A stretch of 64,000 nucleotides of DNA, from positions 120,048 to 184,047 of the forward strand of contig NZ_BRCF01000008.1 of NCBI RefSeq assembly GCF_023707985.1, given 5' to 3'. Position numbers and translations under genes: made by a program. Source of the DNA: Sporosarcina sp. NCCP-2716 (lineage in GTDB: Bacteria > Bacillota > Bacilli > Bacillales_A > Planococcaceae). Shown piece after piece: positions 20,140 through 29,362 of the stretch; positions within the stretch are counted from its first letter, which is position 1; each line of letters opens with the position of its first letter. The notes beneath the pieces were generated by a model. It saw only the letters and a list, made by a program, of their open reading frames with translations. It was not told the origin of the DNA and did no database searches.

Positions 20140-21000
20140 ATGATAGAAATAGGCTTGACAGGCTGGGGCGACCATCCCGATGTGTATGCGCCGACCTCGA
20201 CCGCGAAAGAGAAACTGATCGACTACAGCTCCCATTTCCCGATCGTGGAATTGGACTCGACTTTCTATGCGATCCAGCCGGAACGCAATATCCGCAAGTG
20301 GATACGGGAGACGCCGGATCACTTCAGTTTCATCGTGAAAGCATATCAGGGGATGACCGGGCATCTGCGCGGCGAACTGCCGTACGAATCGAAAGAGGAG
20401 ATGTTCCAGCTGTTCCGGCTGTCGCTGCAGCCGCTGCAGGAAGCGGACAAGCTGTCGATGATCCTCGTGCAGTTCCCGCCATGGTTCGACTGTGTCAAAG
20501 AGAACGTCGAGGAAATACGATACATATGCAGGCAGCTCGAAGGTTTCGATATCGCCGTCGAGTTCCGGAACCAGACCTGGTACTCGGAACCGCTTCGGGA
20601 GAAGACTTTTCAGTTCCTGAGCGACAACGGGCTGATCCATGTCATTGCCGACGAGCCTCAGGCGGGTGCGGGCAGTGTGCCGTTCATCCCCCGGGTGACG
20701 AACTCTGCCAAAGCGATGGTCCGTCTCCACGGCCGCAATCTAGCCGGCTGGAAGAATCCGGGCGGCAGCCGGGAGAACTGGCGGAAAATCCGCTATTTGT
20801 ATGATTACAATGATCAGGAACTGGAAGAAGTCAAAGCAGCCGTCAATCAGGCTGCAGAGAATGCGGAATACGTCGCTGTCATCTTCAACAACAATTCAGG
20901 CGGCCATGCCGCTGAGAACGCGAAACGGTTCCAGAAGTTGCTGAATCTCTCCTTTGAAGATCTGGCTCCGAAACAGCTCGACATCTTTGAGGAGGAATAA
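20140..21000 (+). CDS. yunF: DUF72 family protein (YunF-like)
   Basis: 286 residues, a predicted TIM-barrel of the DUF72 family: GLTGWGDHP near the N-terminus, ELDSTFYAIQPE, and a late VRLHGRN and YVAVIFNNN. Biochemical function unknown. ATG with GGAGGG 6 bp upstream. It is followed after 2 bp by the TSUP permease and then the phosphoesterase, the reverse grouping of yunD-yunE-yunF seen in B. subtilis, so the three probably form one transcript. Confidence 0.85.
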   Translation: MIEIGLTGWGDHPDVYAPTSTAKEKLIDYSSHFPIVELDSTFYAIQPERNIRKWIRETPDHFSFIVKAYQGMTGHLRGELPYESKEEMFQLFRLSLQPLQEADKLSMILVQFPPWFDCVKENVEEIRYICRQLEGFDIAVEFRNQTWYSEPLREKTFQFLSDNGLIHVIADEPQAGAGSVPFIPRVTNSAKAMVRLHGRNLAGWKNPGGSRENWRKIRYLYDYNDQELEEVKAAVNQAAENAEYVAVIFNNNSGGHAAENAKRFQKLLNLSFEDLAPKQLDIFEEE

Positions 21001-21002
21001 TA

Positions 21003-21827
21003 ATGGAATATGTATTACTGATCGCAATCGGTATGCTGTCCGGCGTCGTCGGCTCACTCGTCGGCCTCGGCGGCGGCACGATCTTCGTCCCGGTGACGCT
21101 GCTCGTCGGCATCGACCTCGGCTGGATCCCGCATGTGACGCCGCAGACGGTTGTCGGCATGTCGGTCATCATGATGGTGTTCAACGGCCTGTCGTCGACG
21201 ATGTATCATCTGAAGGCGAAGACCGTCGACTACCGGAGCGGTCTCATCTTTTTCGCGGGGAGCATCCCGGGGACGATCATCGGCGCTTTCTTCAACAGAG
21301 GACTCGATTTGAGTTCATTCAATATCTATTTCGGGCTGTTGCTGATCTTCCTGGCAGCTCTTTTGCTTGTCAATAAATATTTGAAGCCGATACGCTGGTT
21401 CGTCGATCATGGGAAGCAGATCACGTTCACCGATCCGCAGGGTGAAAACCATGTGTACGGGTATCCGATCTGGTTCGCCCTGCTGTTCACGTTCTTCATC
21501 GGCCTGACGTCAGGACTCTTCGGAATCGGCGGCGGCGCGATGCTCGTGCCCGGCATGATCCTGCTGTTCCTGTTCCCGCCGCACGTGGCGGTCGGCACGT
21601 CGATGCTGATGGTATTCCTGTCAGCGCTCATCAACTCAGGTACTCACATCTACCTCGGGCATGTGCCATGGCTCTACTCGCTCGCAGTCATCCCGGGTGC
21701 CTATATCGGCGGCACAGTCGGATCGATGCTGAACAAGAAGATGAGTTCGGAAACGCTTGTCATCGTACTCCGGGTGCTGCTCCTGCTGTTCGGTGTCAAT
21801 TCAATCATAGACGGAATATGGGGATGA
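21003..21827 (+). CDS. yunE: TSUP (TauE/SafE) family permease
   Basis: 274 residues with about eight hydrophobic segments arranged as two repeats, each opening with a glycine-rich motif (SLVGLGGG near 20 and GLFGIGGG near 175). Family members move sulfite, sulfonates or other small organic anions; the substrate here is unknown. GAGGAGG precedes the ATG. Its last codons overlap the start of the next gene. Confidence 0.85.
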   Translation: MEYVLLIAIGMLSGVVGSLVGLGGGTIFVPVTLLVGIDLGWIPHVTPQTVVGMSVIMMVFNGLSSTMYHLKAKTVDYRSGLIFFAGSIPGTIIGAFFNRGLDLSSFNIYFGLLLIFLAALLLVNKYLKPIRWFVDHGKQITFTDPQGENHVYGYPIWFALLFTFFIGLTSGLFGIGGGAMLVPGMILLFLFPPHVAVGTSMLMVFLSALINSGTHIYLGHVPWLYSLAVIPGAYIGGTVGSMLNKKMSSETLVIVLRVLLLLFGVNSIIDGIWG

Positions 21828-23197
21828 TCGCGATCTCACGGAAAACGGAAACCATCCATATCTACCATACGAATGACGTGCACAGCCACTTTGAGAACTG
21901 GCCGGGCATCCAGCAGTACTTGACCGGAAAGCGACAGGAACACGAGCAGGCGGGAGATGCTGTCTTCGTCTTCGATCTCGGGGATTTCGTGGACCGCTCG
22001 CACCCGTTCACGGAAGCGACAGCCGGGAGAGGGAATACGGAGCTGCTGAACGCGGCGCAATACGACGCGGTGACGATCGGCAACAACGAAGGGATCACAC
22101 TGCCGAAGGAGGACTTGGAGCGGCTGTACAGCGGCGCGGAGTTCGACGTCATCGTGGCGAACCTGGCGGAAGCGGACGGCACTTCACCTGACTGGGCCGT
22201 TCCGTACAAGCAATATGTGACGGAGCACGGCGTCACCGTCGCAGTGATCGCCGCGACAGCTGTCTATGAAGCATTCTACACGAAACTCGGCTGGACGATC
22301 CGGGAACCGCGTGCCATCCTGATAAATCTTGCTGCCCGGCTGCGCAAGACGTCGGACGTCGTCATCTGCCTGTCCCATCTCGGCGTCCGTGAGGACCGGC
22401 TGCTTGCAGACGAAACGAACGATATCGATCTTATCCTTGGAGCACATACCCACCACCTGTTCGTCCAAGGCGAATGGGAAGGCGATACGCTGCTGGCTGC
22501 GACCGGCAAGTTCGGTCAGTATGTCGGCCGTGTCTGCATCTCGGTGGAGGACGGGCGGATTACCGGCAGGACAGCATCTGTCATCCCGGCAGGCGAGCTG
22601 GAAGCAGATTCGGAAACGGAGGAGGCATTCAGCCGGAAGCTCGCTGAGGGAGAACGCCTTCTCGAGCGGACGGCCTTCCATCTGCCCCGCACGCTCGGCC
22701 AGAACTTATTCGGAACGAGCGCACTGTCTGATTTCTTCGGGCAGGCCCTCCTCACCTATACGGACGCGGACTGCGGGCTGTTCAATGCAGGCCTGTTCCT
22801 CGGCAGCCTGCCGGGAGGCGATGTCACACTGCGGGACCTGCACAGCGTCCTGCCCCACCCCATCAATGCATGTGTCCTTACAATCACAGGGCGGTCACTG
22901 CTCGACTATTACCGGATCTCCCAAAATCCCGACTGGGCCCGCACCGAAGTCCGGGGTCTCGGGTTCAGGGGCACGCTGATGGGCGTCATGATCCCGGTGA
23001 ATCTGCACATGGAAGACGGGATCCTTCATATCGGAGAGGAGCGGGTCGGTATGCAGAAACGCTACCGGCTCGCTACACTCGACATGTTCACCTTCGGATT
23101 CTTCTATCCGAATATGAAATATGAAACGATCGACTACCTCGTGCCGGAATTGATCCGCGATATCGCAGGCTGGTACGGCAGACAGCTGCCGCGCTGA
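21824..23197 (+). CDS. yunD: metallophosphoesterase / 5'-nucleotidase family protein (YunD-like)
   Basis: About 457 residues. The N-terminal calcineurin-like metal-binding motifs are HTNDVHSHF, DLGDFVDRS, IGNNE, CLSHLG and GAHTHH; the C-terminal part is a 5'-nucleotidase C domain. There is no signal peptide, so it is cytosolic, unlike secreted UshA-type enzymes. Overlapping start candidates are ATG 21818 and ATG 21824; GACGGA is better spaced for 21824. A longer frame from 21668 runs inside the permease gene and is rejected. It is translationally coupled to the permease. Confidence 0.85.
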   Translation: MIAISRKTETIHIYHTNDVHSHFENWPGIQQYLTGKRQEHEQAGDAVFVFDLGDFVDRSHPFTEATAGRGNTELLNAAQYDAVTIGNNEGITLPKEDLERLYSGAEFDVIVANLAEADGTSPDWAVPYKQYVTEHGVTVAVIAATAVYEAFYTKLGWTIREPRAILINLAARLRKTSDVVICLSHLGVREDRLLADETNDIDLILGAHTHHLFVQGEWEGDTLLAATGKFGQYVGRVCISVEDGRITGRTASVIPAGELEADSETEEAFSRKLAEGERLLERTAFHLPRTLGQNLFGTSALSDFFGQALLTYTDADCGLFNAGLFLGSLPGGDVTLRDLHSVLPHPINACVLTITGRSLLDYYRISQNPDWARTEVRGLGFRGTLMGVMIPVNLHMEDGILHIGEERVGMQKRYRLATLDMFTFGFFYPNMKYETIDYLVPELIRDIAGWYGRQLPR

Positions 23198-23208
23198 CAG
23201 ACTCATAG

Positions 23209-23256
23209 GCAGCACTTCCCCTTCATATGGTTAGGAAGGGGAGGTGCTGCTTTTTT
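23209..23256 (+). terminator. terminator after yunD, overlapping the yunB ribosome binding site
   Basis: Long stem GCAGCAC-TCCCCTTC / GGAAGGGGA-GTGCTGC with a 9-nt loop, followed by T6. The descending arm contains GGGGAGGTG, the probable Shine-Dalgarno sequence of yunB. Confidence 0.85.
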
Positions 23257-24031
23257 GCGATTCCATACACAAGCTCCGAAACAGCGGAAATCCAAAAGGA
23301 GGTGGCTCAAACTACTGATACCAGCACTCCTTATCACGATTGCCGGAAGTTTTTACTATTTGAATATAAAGTTAACACCTCTTTATATGCGGTATGCAGA
23401 AGTGGAGACACGCAAGATTGCAGCACACGTCATCAGTCAGGCGATCCAGTCGCGGTCCGACAGCGTACTCGATGTCAATGATGTGCTCGTCAATATCCCG
23501 AATGATTCGAAGGAAACCGTCACAATGAAAGTCGATGCCGAGAAGATCAGCCAGGTGATGGCGGAAATCCATGAACTTGTCGAAAACCATCTGGAACGGG
23601 CTGAATCCGGTGATCTGGCCATGCTGCCGGACAGTGATGTACTGGAGTTCGATACTGAAGAGATGGAGAAACACGGCGGTGTCGTCTTCTTCGTGCCGAT
23701 CGGCCAGGTCGCCGGCATACCGCTGCTCGGAAACCTTGGGCCGAAAATCCCGATCCGTTTCCATATAGTCGGTGACGTCCATGGCGATATCGATACGAAA
23801 ATCACCGAATACGGCATTAACAACGTCTACATGGAGGTGAATATCAACCTGACCGTCAACGTGCAGATCATTATTCCAGTCGCGACAAAACAAAGTACGG
23901 TGGAGCATTCCTTCCCGGTCGCGATCGGCATCATCCAGGGTGTCGTGCCGCAAATCTATACGAAAGGGGGGCAGAGCCCGGCCAATATCGAAGTGCCGCT
24001 CAGTCAGACGGGTGAAACGAATGAGCCGTAA
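23255..24031 (+). CDS. yunB: sporulation protein YunB
   Basis: 258 residues. A basic N-terminus precedes one transmembrane helix (about 18-37); the rest is extracytoplasmic. It is recognised by the conserved blocks PIGQVxGxxLLGNLGPKIPxRF and YGINN, and IIPxA, shared with B. subtilis YunB, a sigma-E-dependent protein needed for normal spore formation. Start: a TTG at 23255 spaced 8 bp from GGGGAGGTG within the preceding terminator. A perfect AAAGGAGGTGG at about 23297 is followed only by a CTG, so the TTG is preferred but not certain. Confidence 0.82.
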   Translation: MRFHTQAPKQRKSKRRWLKLLIPALLITIAGSFYYLNIKLTPLYMRYAEVETRKIAAHVISQAIQSRSDSVLDVNDVLVNIPNDSKETVTMKVDAEKISQVMAEIHELVENHLERAESGDLAMLPDSDVLEFDTEEMEKHGGVVFFVPIGQVAGIPLLGNLGPKIPIRFHIVGDVHGDIDTKITEYGINNVYMEVNINLTVNVQIIIPVATKQSTVEHSFPVAIGIIQGVVPQIYTKGGQSPANIEVPLSQTGETNEP

Positions 24032-24037
24032 GCTGCC

Positions 24038-24066
24038 TTGCATAATCATTCAGCATCTGCTATCCT
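24038..24066 (+). promoter_or_regulatory. candidate sigma-A promoter of the small orphan gene
   Basis: TTGCAT, 17-bp spacer, TATCCT, about 40 bp before the small ORF. Confidence 0.45.
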
Positions 24067-24110
24067 GTAAAGGTAAGAACAGAATCGATAGGGTAGAGGC
24101 TGCATAGCTT

Positions 24111-24305
24111 ATGAGTATCACATGCGAGAGTGACGTCGAAGACCATGTGAAAAAGGAAGTTCTGCCGAAGCTGGATGGAGGTCGTCTCCGCACAGCTGGG
24201 GTCATTTCGAACAGGAATGGCACTGTCACGGGATTTGTACAGTCCGTGATGAGCTACAATCGTCAGTTGGATAACGAACTTGTTTATCAAACCAATGACA
24301 TGTAG
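24111..24305 (+). CDS. small protein of unknown function (64 aa)
   Basis: Not recognised. 64 residues, soluble, no signal peptide or membrane segment; a short acidic N-terminal helix is followed by a possible beta-hairpin (TAGVISNRNGTVTGFVQS). It has a candidate promoter upstream, a GTAGAGG about 12 bp before the ATG (long spacing) and a strong terminator right after its stop. This suggests a real monocistronic gene. The position corresponds to where B. subtilis carries yunC beside yunB, but the sequence does not look like DUF1805. Confidence 0.5.
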   Translation: MSITCESDVEDHVKKEVLPKLDGGRLRTAGVISNRNGTVTGFVQSVMSYNRQLDNELVYQTNDM

Positions 24306-24306
24306 A

Positions 24307-24357
24307 CAGCCGGTGCCCGGTACACTTTTCAAAGTGAAACGGGTGCCGGCTTTTTGT
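24307..24357 (+). terminator. terminator after the small orphan gene
   Basis: 12-bp stem from AGCCGGTGCCCG with CGGGTGCCGGCT, including two G-U pairs, then T5. Confidence 0.75.
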
Positions 24358-24392
24358 ATCCCTCGATCCCTGATAAAAAGGAGGAAAATGGA

Positions 24393-25970
24393 ATGATTGG
24401 TACTTGGCTCTCGATTTTACCCCCCGTCATCGCAATTGTCATGGTGCTGACGACGAAACGGGTGCTGCTGTCCCTCAGCGCCGGCATCCTGTCAGCAGCG
24501 CTGCTCGTTGCGTCGTTTGCACCCGGGGAGACAGTGGTTCAACTCGGAAAGGCACTCGCCGTCTCGTTCTGGGATGATGGCGCGCTCAACACATATAACA
24601 TCTATATCATGGTCTTCATCCTATTCCTCGGTGTCATCACGGCACTCGTCAGTCTGTCCGGCGGCAGTCGGGCATTCGCCGAATGGGCGGTCACCCGCAT
24701 CAAGACGAAACGGAGTGCCAAACTGCTGACAGCGGCTGTCGGCATCCTGATTTTCGTGGATGATTACTTCAATGCGCTGGCGGTCGGCCAGATTGCGCGC
24801 CCGATCACCGACAGGCACAACATATCACGGGCAAAACTCGCATACTTCATCGACTCGACATCCGCACCGGTCTGCGTCATCTCCCCGGTATCGAGCTGGG
24901 GGGCCTTCCTGATCGGACAGCTCGCGATCATCCTGGCGACGACTTCCGCGGTGAACTATTCGCCGCTCAGTGCGTTCCTGCTCATGGCACCGATGAATTT
25001 CTATGCATTGGCGACTCTCGCCATGGTCTTCTTCTTCGCCTGGACGGACGTTGATTTCTTTGCGATGAAAGACCACGAAAAGCGGGCAAGTGAAACTGGC
25101 CAGCTGTTCGACCCGGAAAAAGAGATTCCGGGCCAGCTGAAAGACGAATTCCCTGAACATAAGCATGGTCATGTCCGGGATCTCGTCGTCCCGATCGTCA
25201 CGCTTGTCGGGGTCACACTTGCTGCCATGATCGTGACCGGCTACCGGATCGGCGGCGAACTGAACTTATGGACGATCTTCGAAAACACGGACGTCCCGCT
25301 GTCACTCGTCTTCGGAGGAGCTGCCGGCACACTCGCCGCAGTAATCCTCTACGCGATGCAGTTCCGGGTAAATGACACAGCTTCCGCAGGACTGATCGGC
25401 CGGGCGTTCGTCAGCGGCGTGAAAGCGATGCTGCCGGCTGTCCTGATCCTCATCCTCGCCTGGTCCCTGACGCACCTGATCGATCTGCTGGAGACGGGTC
25501 TGTTCTTATCGGAAGCCGTCTCGAAATCGAACATTCCGGTCGGATTCCTGCCGGTCGTGCTGTTCGTGCTGGCAGGGCTGATGGCCTTCTCGACAGGGAC
25601 CTCTTGGGGATCGTTCGGGATCCTCCTGCCGATCGCCGGGACGATCATGGTGAATGCAGCACCTGAACACCTGCTGCCTGCCCTGGCCGCCGTCCTTGCA
25701 GGAGCAGTCTTCGGCGACCACTGTTCACCGATCTCCGATACGACGATCCTGTCGTCGACCGGAGCGGGAAGCAACCACATCGATCACGTAGCCACCCAGC
25801 TGCCGTACGCACTGATCGCTGCCGGAATTTCGGCAGGTGGCTACATCATCCTCGGGCTGACCGGTTCCGTATGGATCGGACTTGCGGGTGTAGCGGTGAT
25901 TCTGGCTGCACTCTTCACGTTCTGGAATATGCGGCTTGCACGGAAAACTGCCGCTGCAGCAGCAGAGTGA
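24393..25970 (+). CDS. Na+/H+ antiporter, NhaC family
   Basis: 525 residues with about 12 transmembrane helices. GTSWGSFGILLPIA and GDHCSPISDTTILSSTGA are characteristic of NhaC-type antiporters of the IT superfamily. It probably exchanges Na+ for H+ at the membrane, but related carriers transport organic acids or amino acids, so substrate is inferred. ATG at 24393 has AAGGAGG 8 bp upstream. It is bounded by terminators and hence monocistronic. Confidence 0.85.
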   Translation: MIGTWLSILPPVIAIVMVLTTKRVLLSLSAGILSAALLVASFAPGETVVQLGKALAVSFWDDGALNTYNIYIMVFILFLGVITALVSLSGGSRAFAEWAVTRIKTKRSAKLLTAAVGILIFVDDYFNALAVGQIARPITDRHNISRAKLAYFIDSTSAPVCVISPVSSWGAFLIGQLAIILATTSAVNYSPLSAFLLMAPMNFYALATLAMVFFFAWTDVDFFAMKDHEKRASETGQLFDPEKEIPGQLKDEFPEHKHGHVRDLVVPIVTLVGVTLAAMIVTGYRIGGELNLWTIFENTDVPLSLVFGGAAGTLAAVILYAMQFRVNDTASAGLIGRAFVSGVKAMLPAVLILILAWSLTHLIDLLETGLFLSEAVSKSNIPVGFLPVVLFVLAGLMAFSTGTSWGSFGILLPIAGTIMVNAAPEHLLPALAAVLAGAVFGDHCSPISDTTILSSTGAGSNHIDHVATQLPYALIAAGISAGGYIILGLTGSVWIGLAGVAVILAALFTFWNMRLARKTAAAAAE

Positions 25971-26009
25971 AAGGTATTCTCCCATAGTTGTGGGAGAATA
26001 CCTTTTTTT
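25971..26009 (+). terminator. terminator of the NhaC-family gene
   Basis: 14-bp perfect stem AAGGTATTCTCCCA / TGGGAGAATACCTT with a 6-nt loop, then T5. Confidence 0.92.
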
Positions 26010-26125
26010 CTTTGCGACCAGCCACATTTTATAGGAAATTAGAAATAGTTCCCAATATCCAGAGTGGACGGATGGCGGTATATCAACGATTCGACGTTCT
26101 AGTAATAACATTATGAAAATTTGTA

Positions 26126-26154
26126 TAGACTGAATTAGAAGTTTGTTTTAGAAT
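26126..26154 (+). promoter_or_regulatory. candidate sigma-A promoter of livJHMGF
   Basis: TAGACT, 17-bp spacer, TAGAAT. The ~100-nt leader contains an ACAGAAAG / CTTTCTGT pairing (26161-26168 and 26211-26218) that could form a stem-loop. Confidence 0.5.
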
Positions 26155-26220
26155 AGAGTTACAGAAAGAAAAGAACGGGAGCGAAACTCGCTGATCCGCC
26201 TTACGCTGTCCTTTCTGTCA

Positions 26221-26235
26221 AAATTTCAGAATAGT
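26221..26235. promoter_or_regulatory. CodY-like box
   Basis: AAATTTCAGAATAGT matches the 15-nt CodY consensus (AATTTTCWGAAAATT) at 12 positions. It lies in the leader, just before the livJ ribosome binding site. CodY responds to branched-chain amino acids and GTP, so control of this importer would make biological sense. Prediction only. Confidence 0.4.
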
Positions 26236-26255
26236 AGAACTAAGGGGGAAGAGAA

Positions 26256-27443
26256 ATGAAATTCAAACGAGCATGGAGTTTACTGGCAGCAATGACGATT
26301 GGCGTCGGTCTCCTGGCCGGCTGTTCAGAAGGCGGGAAAGATGAGTCATCTGGTTCAAAAGGAGGAGACGGGGATATCAAGATCGGGGTCAACCTCGAAT
26401 TATCCGGCGCTGTCGCATCGTACGGTACATCCGAGGCTGATGGCATCCAGCTCGCTGTCGATGAAATCAACGACGACGGCGGAATCGACGGCAAAAAGAT
26501 CAAAATCATCAAGATCGACAATAAATCCGATGCTGCCGAAGCGACGAACGCTGCGATCAAACTGACGACGCAGGAAAATGTCGCAGCGATCATCGGCGCC
26601 GCGACGAGCGGAGCGACGGTTGCCCAGGCACAGATCGCGAACGACAACAAGACACCGATCATCAGTCCGTCCGGCACGAGCCCGACAGTGACGGTCAATG
26701 ACAAGGGCGAAGTGAACGAATACGTCTTCCGTACGTCATTCATCGATCCTTTCCAAGGGACAGTTGCTGCTAACTTCGCTGCAAATGACCTCGGCGTCAA
26801 AAATGTCGCCATCTTCTCAGACAACGCAAGTGATTACTCGAAAGGTCTTGCTTCTTCATTCAAAAAGGATTTCGAGAAAGCAGGCGGGAAAGTCGTCGCT
26901 GAAGAATCCTATATCGCGAAAGACTCGGACTTCCGCTCCACACTGACGCGCATCAAGTCAGCGAAGCCGGAATTCATCTTCATCCCGGGGTATTACGAAG
27001 AGGTCGGCCTCATCGTCAAGCAGGCGCGTGAAATGGGCATCGACGTGCCGCTCATGGGGGCGGACGGATGGGATTCCCCGATTCTCCTGGATCTGGCAGG
27101 CGCGGACGCACTGAACAATACGTATACGACGAACCACTACTCGGCTGATGACCCGGACGGTGCTGTAAAGGCATTCAACGACAAGTTCAAAGACAAATAC
27201 GGCAAATCGCCGGACGCGTTCAACGCACTTGGCTATGACACGGTCTACTTGCTGAAGGATGCAATCGAACGTGCAGGCAGCACGGACTCCACAAAGATCA
27301 AAGACGCACTGGCAGAGACGGATGGACTCAATCTCGTAACAGGGACTTATTCGGTTGACGAAAACCATCACCCGATCAAGTCTGCTACGATCCTCGAGTA
27401 CAAGGACGGCGAGCAAGTGTTCAATACGAAGGTGAATCCGTAA
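26256..27443 (+). CDS. livJ: branched-chain amino acid ABC transporter substrate-binding lipoprotein
   Basis: 395 residues. A signal peptide ends in a lipobox LLAGC with lipidated Cys23, then an acidic/Gly/Ser linker. The mature part is a type I periplasmic-binding protein (LivJ family): IKIGVNLELSG, and GAATSGATV, ISPSGTSP. It captures leucine, isoleucine and valine or related ligands outside the membrane. First gene of livJHMGF; ATG with AAGGGGG upstream. Confidence 0.92.
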   Translation: MKFKRAWSLLAAMTIGVGLLAGCSEGGKDESSGSKGGDGDIKIGVNLELSGAVASYGTSEADGIQLAVDEINDDGGIDGKKIKIIKIDNKSDAAEATNAAIKLTTQENVAAIIGAATSGATVAQAQIANDNKTPIISPSGTSPTVTVNDKGEVNEYVFRTSFIDPFQGTVAANFAANDLGVKNVAIFSDNASDYSKGLASSFKKDFEKAGGKVVAEESYIAKDSDFRSTLTRIKSAKPEFIFIPGYYEEVGLIVKQAREMGIDVPLMGADGWDSPILLDLAGADALNNTYTTNHYSADDPDGAVKAFNDKFKDKYGKSPDAFNALGYDTVYLLKDAIERAGSTDSTKIKDALAETDGLNLVTGTYSVDENHHPIKSATILEYKDGEQVFNTKVNP

Positions 27444-27522
27444 TTTCATGGGAGGGGCGGGGGAACTCTCTCCCGCCTTCTTTTCATGCACTAATGCCAG
27501 AGAGTCATAAGGGGGGAACTTC

Positions 27523-28398
27523 ATGGATTGGATACAACAGCTTGTCAACGGCATTTCTCTCGGCAGTATTTACGCACTGATCGCACTCGGCTATACGATG
27601 GTCTACGGAATTATTAAACTCATCAACTTCGCGCACGGCGAGGTGTTCATGATCGGTGCATTCATCGGCTATCTTTCGATTGCAGGCTGGGGACTCGGCT
27701 TCGTGCCGGCTCTTCTGCTGTCGATGGCCGTCTGTGCCGTCATCGGTGTCCTGATCGAACGCATCGCCTATAAGCGGCTGCGGAATGCGACGAGGATCGC
27801 CGCTCTGATCACAGCGATCGGTGTTTCACTGCTCATCCAGAACGGTGTCATCTATTTCCGCGGAGCCCAGCCGGCTGCATACCCGGAAGTATTGGCGAAC
27901 AAGACGTTCAATCTTTTCGGTGCGCAGATCAGCAGTCAGGCGATCTTGATTTTGTCCATTTCCGTCTTTCTGATGATTGTACTTCAGTTCATCGTACATA
28001 AGACGAAGATCGGAAAAGCGATGCGGGCCGTTTCCTATGACGCGGAAGCCGCAAAACTGATGGGCATCAATGTCGACAATACGATTTCCGCGACATTCGC
28101 GATCGGTTCGGCGCTCGCCGGGGCGGCGGGTGTCATCTTTGGAATCTACTATACGAAAATCGACCCGCTCATGGGGGTCATCCCGGGGCTGAAAGCATTT
28201 GTTGCTGCAGTTCTTGGCGGAATCGGCATCATCCCGGGAGCGATGGCAGGGGGACTTGTCCTCGGAGTCGTGGAGACGGTCGTCAGCGCGCTGGGCGGTT
28301 CGCTCTGGCGCGATGCTGCAGCCTTCATCATCCTCATCCTGATCCTGATATTCAAACCAGCGGGTCTATTCGGCAAAAACACGAGAGAGAAAGTGTAG
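27523..28398 (+). CDS. livH: branched-chain amino acid ABC transporter permease LivH
   Basis: 291 residues, polytopic, LivH type: an early LGYTMVYGIIKLINFAHGE is the signature of this permease family. It pairs with LivM to form the transmembrane path. AAGGGGGG upstream of ATG. 79 bp after livJ with no terminator, so part of the same operon. Confidence 0.93.
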   Translation: MDWIQQLVNGISLGSIYALIALGYTMVYGIIKLINFAHGEVFMIGAFIGYLSIAGWGLGFVPALLLSMAVCAVIGVLIERIAYKRLRNATRIAALITAIGVSLLIQNGVIYFRGAQPAAYPEVLANKTFNLFGAQISSQAILILSISVFLMIVLQFIVHKTKIGKAMRAVSYDAEAAKLMGINVDNTISATFAIGSALAGAAGVIFGIYYTKIDPLMGVIPGLKAFVAAVLGGIGIIPGAMAGGLVLGVVETVVSALGGSLWRDAAAFIILILILIFKPAGLFGKNTREKV

Positions 28399-28408
28399 GT
28401 GAATGGGA

Positions 28409-29362
28409 ATGATGAAAAAGTCGAAGCAATTCTGGGTGTTCGCCGTATTGGCAATTGCTGTCTACGTTGTTGTTCAAGTGATGATCAGCAGCGGGATTTT
28501 GAATAATTTCTATTCGAATACACTCATCTTCATGGCGATCAATATCATGCTTGCCGTCAGCCTGCACTTGGTGATCGGGATCACCGGGCAGTTCTCGCTC
28601 GGACACGCGGGGTTCCTCGCAGTCGGTGCCTATGTATCCGCCATCATGACGATGAAGCTCGAGCTGCCGTTCGCTGCATCGATTGTCATTGCCGGACTTG
28701 CAGCCGCCCTCGCAGGACTGATTGTCGGGATTCCGACGCTGCGCCTGCGCGGTGATTATCTGGCGATCGCGACACTTGGGTTCGCGGAAATCATCCGTAT
28801 CATCTTCCTGAACATCGACTACGTCGGCGGCGCCGCAGGTATGCAGGTGGCCCACCTGACGACGTGGACGTATACGTTCGTCTGCCTGTTCGTGACCATC
28901 CTCGTCATCGTGAACTTCACGAACTCCCGCCACGGCAGAGCGTGCATCGCCGTACGGGAAAATGAGATCGCAGCAGATGCGATGGGCATCAACACAACGT
29001 ATTATAAAGTGCTGGCATTCGCAATCGGCTCCTTCTTCGCAGGAATCGCCGGTGCGCTCTATGCCCATAACTTCTATATCATCCAGCCGGCGAACTTCGG
29101 TTTCCTGAAATCCATCGACATTCTGATCTACGTCGTCCTCGGCGGTCTCGGCAGTCTGTCAGGGGCGATTGTCGCGACAATCCTGCTGACGATCGTTTCT
29201 ACATTCCTTCAGGATTATCCGGAAACCCGTATGATCTTGTACAGCCTTGTCCTCATCATCGTCATGCTCTACCGTCCGAAAGGGCTCATGGGCAAGATGG
29301 AATTCACCGATTACTTGAAGATGTGGATGCGGCCGAAAGGGGGAAGACAGCATGAGCAGTGA
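28409..29362 (+). CDS. livM: branched-chain amino acid ABC transporter permease LivM
   Basis: About 317 residues with about nine transmembrane helices, LivM type: GQFSLGHAGFLAVGAYVSA and LRGDYLAIATLGFAEIIR are family hallmarks. Candidate starts are ATG 28403, 28409 and 28412; AGGTGA ends just before 28403, so 28409 has the best spacing. The 3' end overlaps livG by 11 bp. Confidence 0.92.
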   Translation: MMKKSKQFWVFAVLAIAVYVVVQVMISSGILNNFYSNTLIFMAINIMLAVSLHLVIGITGQFSLGHAGFLAVGAYVSAIMTMKLELPFAASIVIAGLAAALAGLIVGIPTLRLRGDYLAIATLGFAEIIRIIFLNIDYVGGAAGMQVAHLTTWTYTFVCLFVTILVIVNFTNSRHGRACIAVRENEIAADAMGINTTYYKVLAFAIGSFFAGIAGALYAHNFYIIQPANFGFLKSIDILIYVVLGGLGSLSGAIVATILLTIVSTFLQDYPETRMILYSLVLIIVMLYRPKGLMGKMEFTDYLKMWMRPKGGRQHEQ

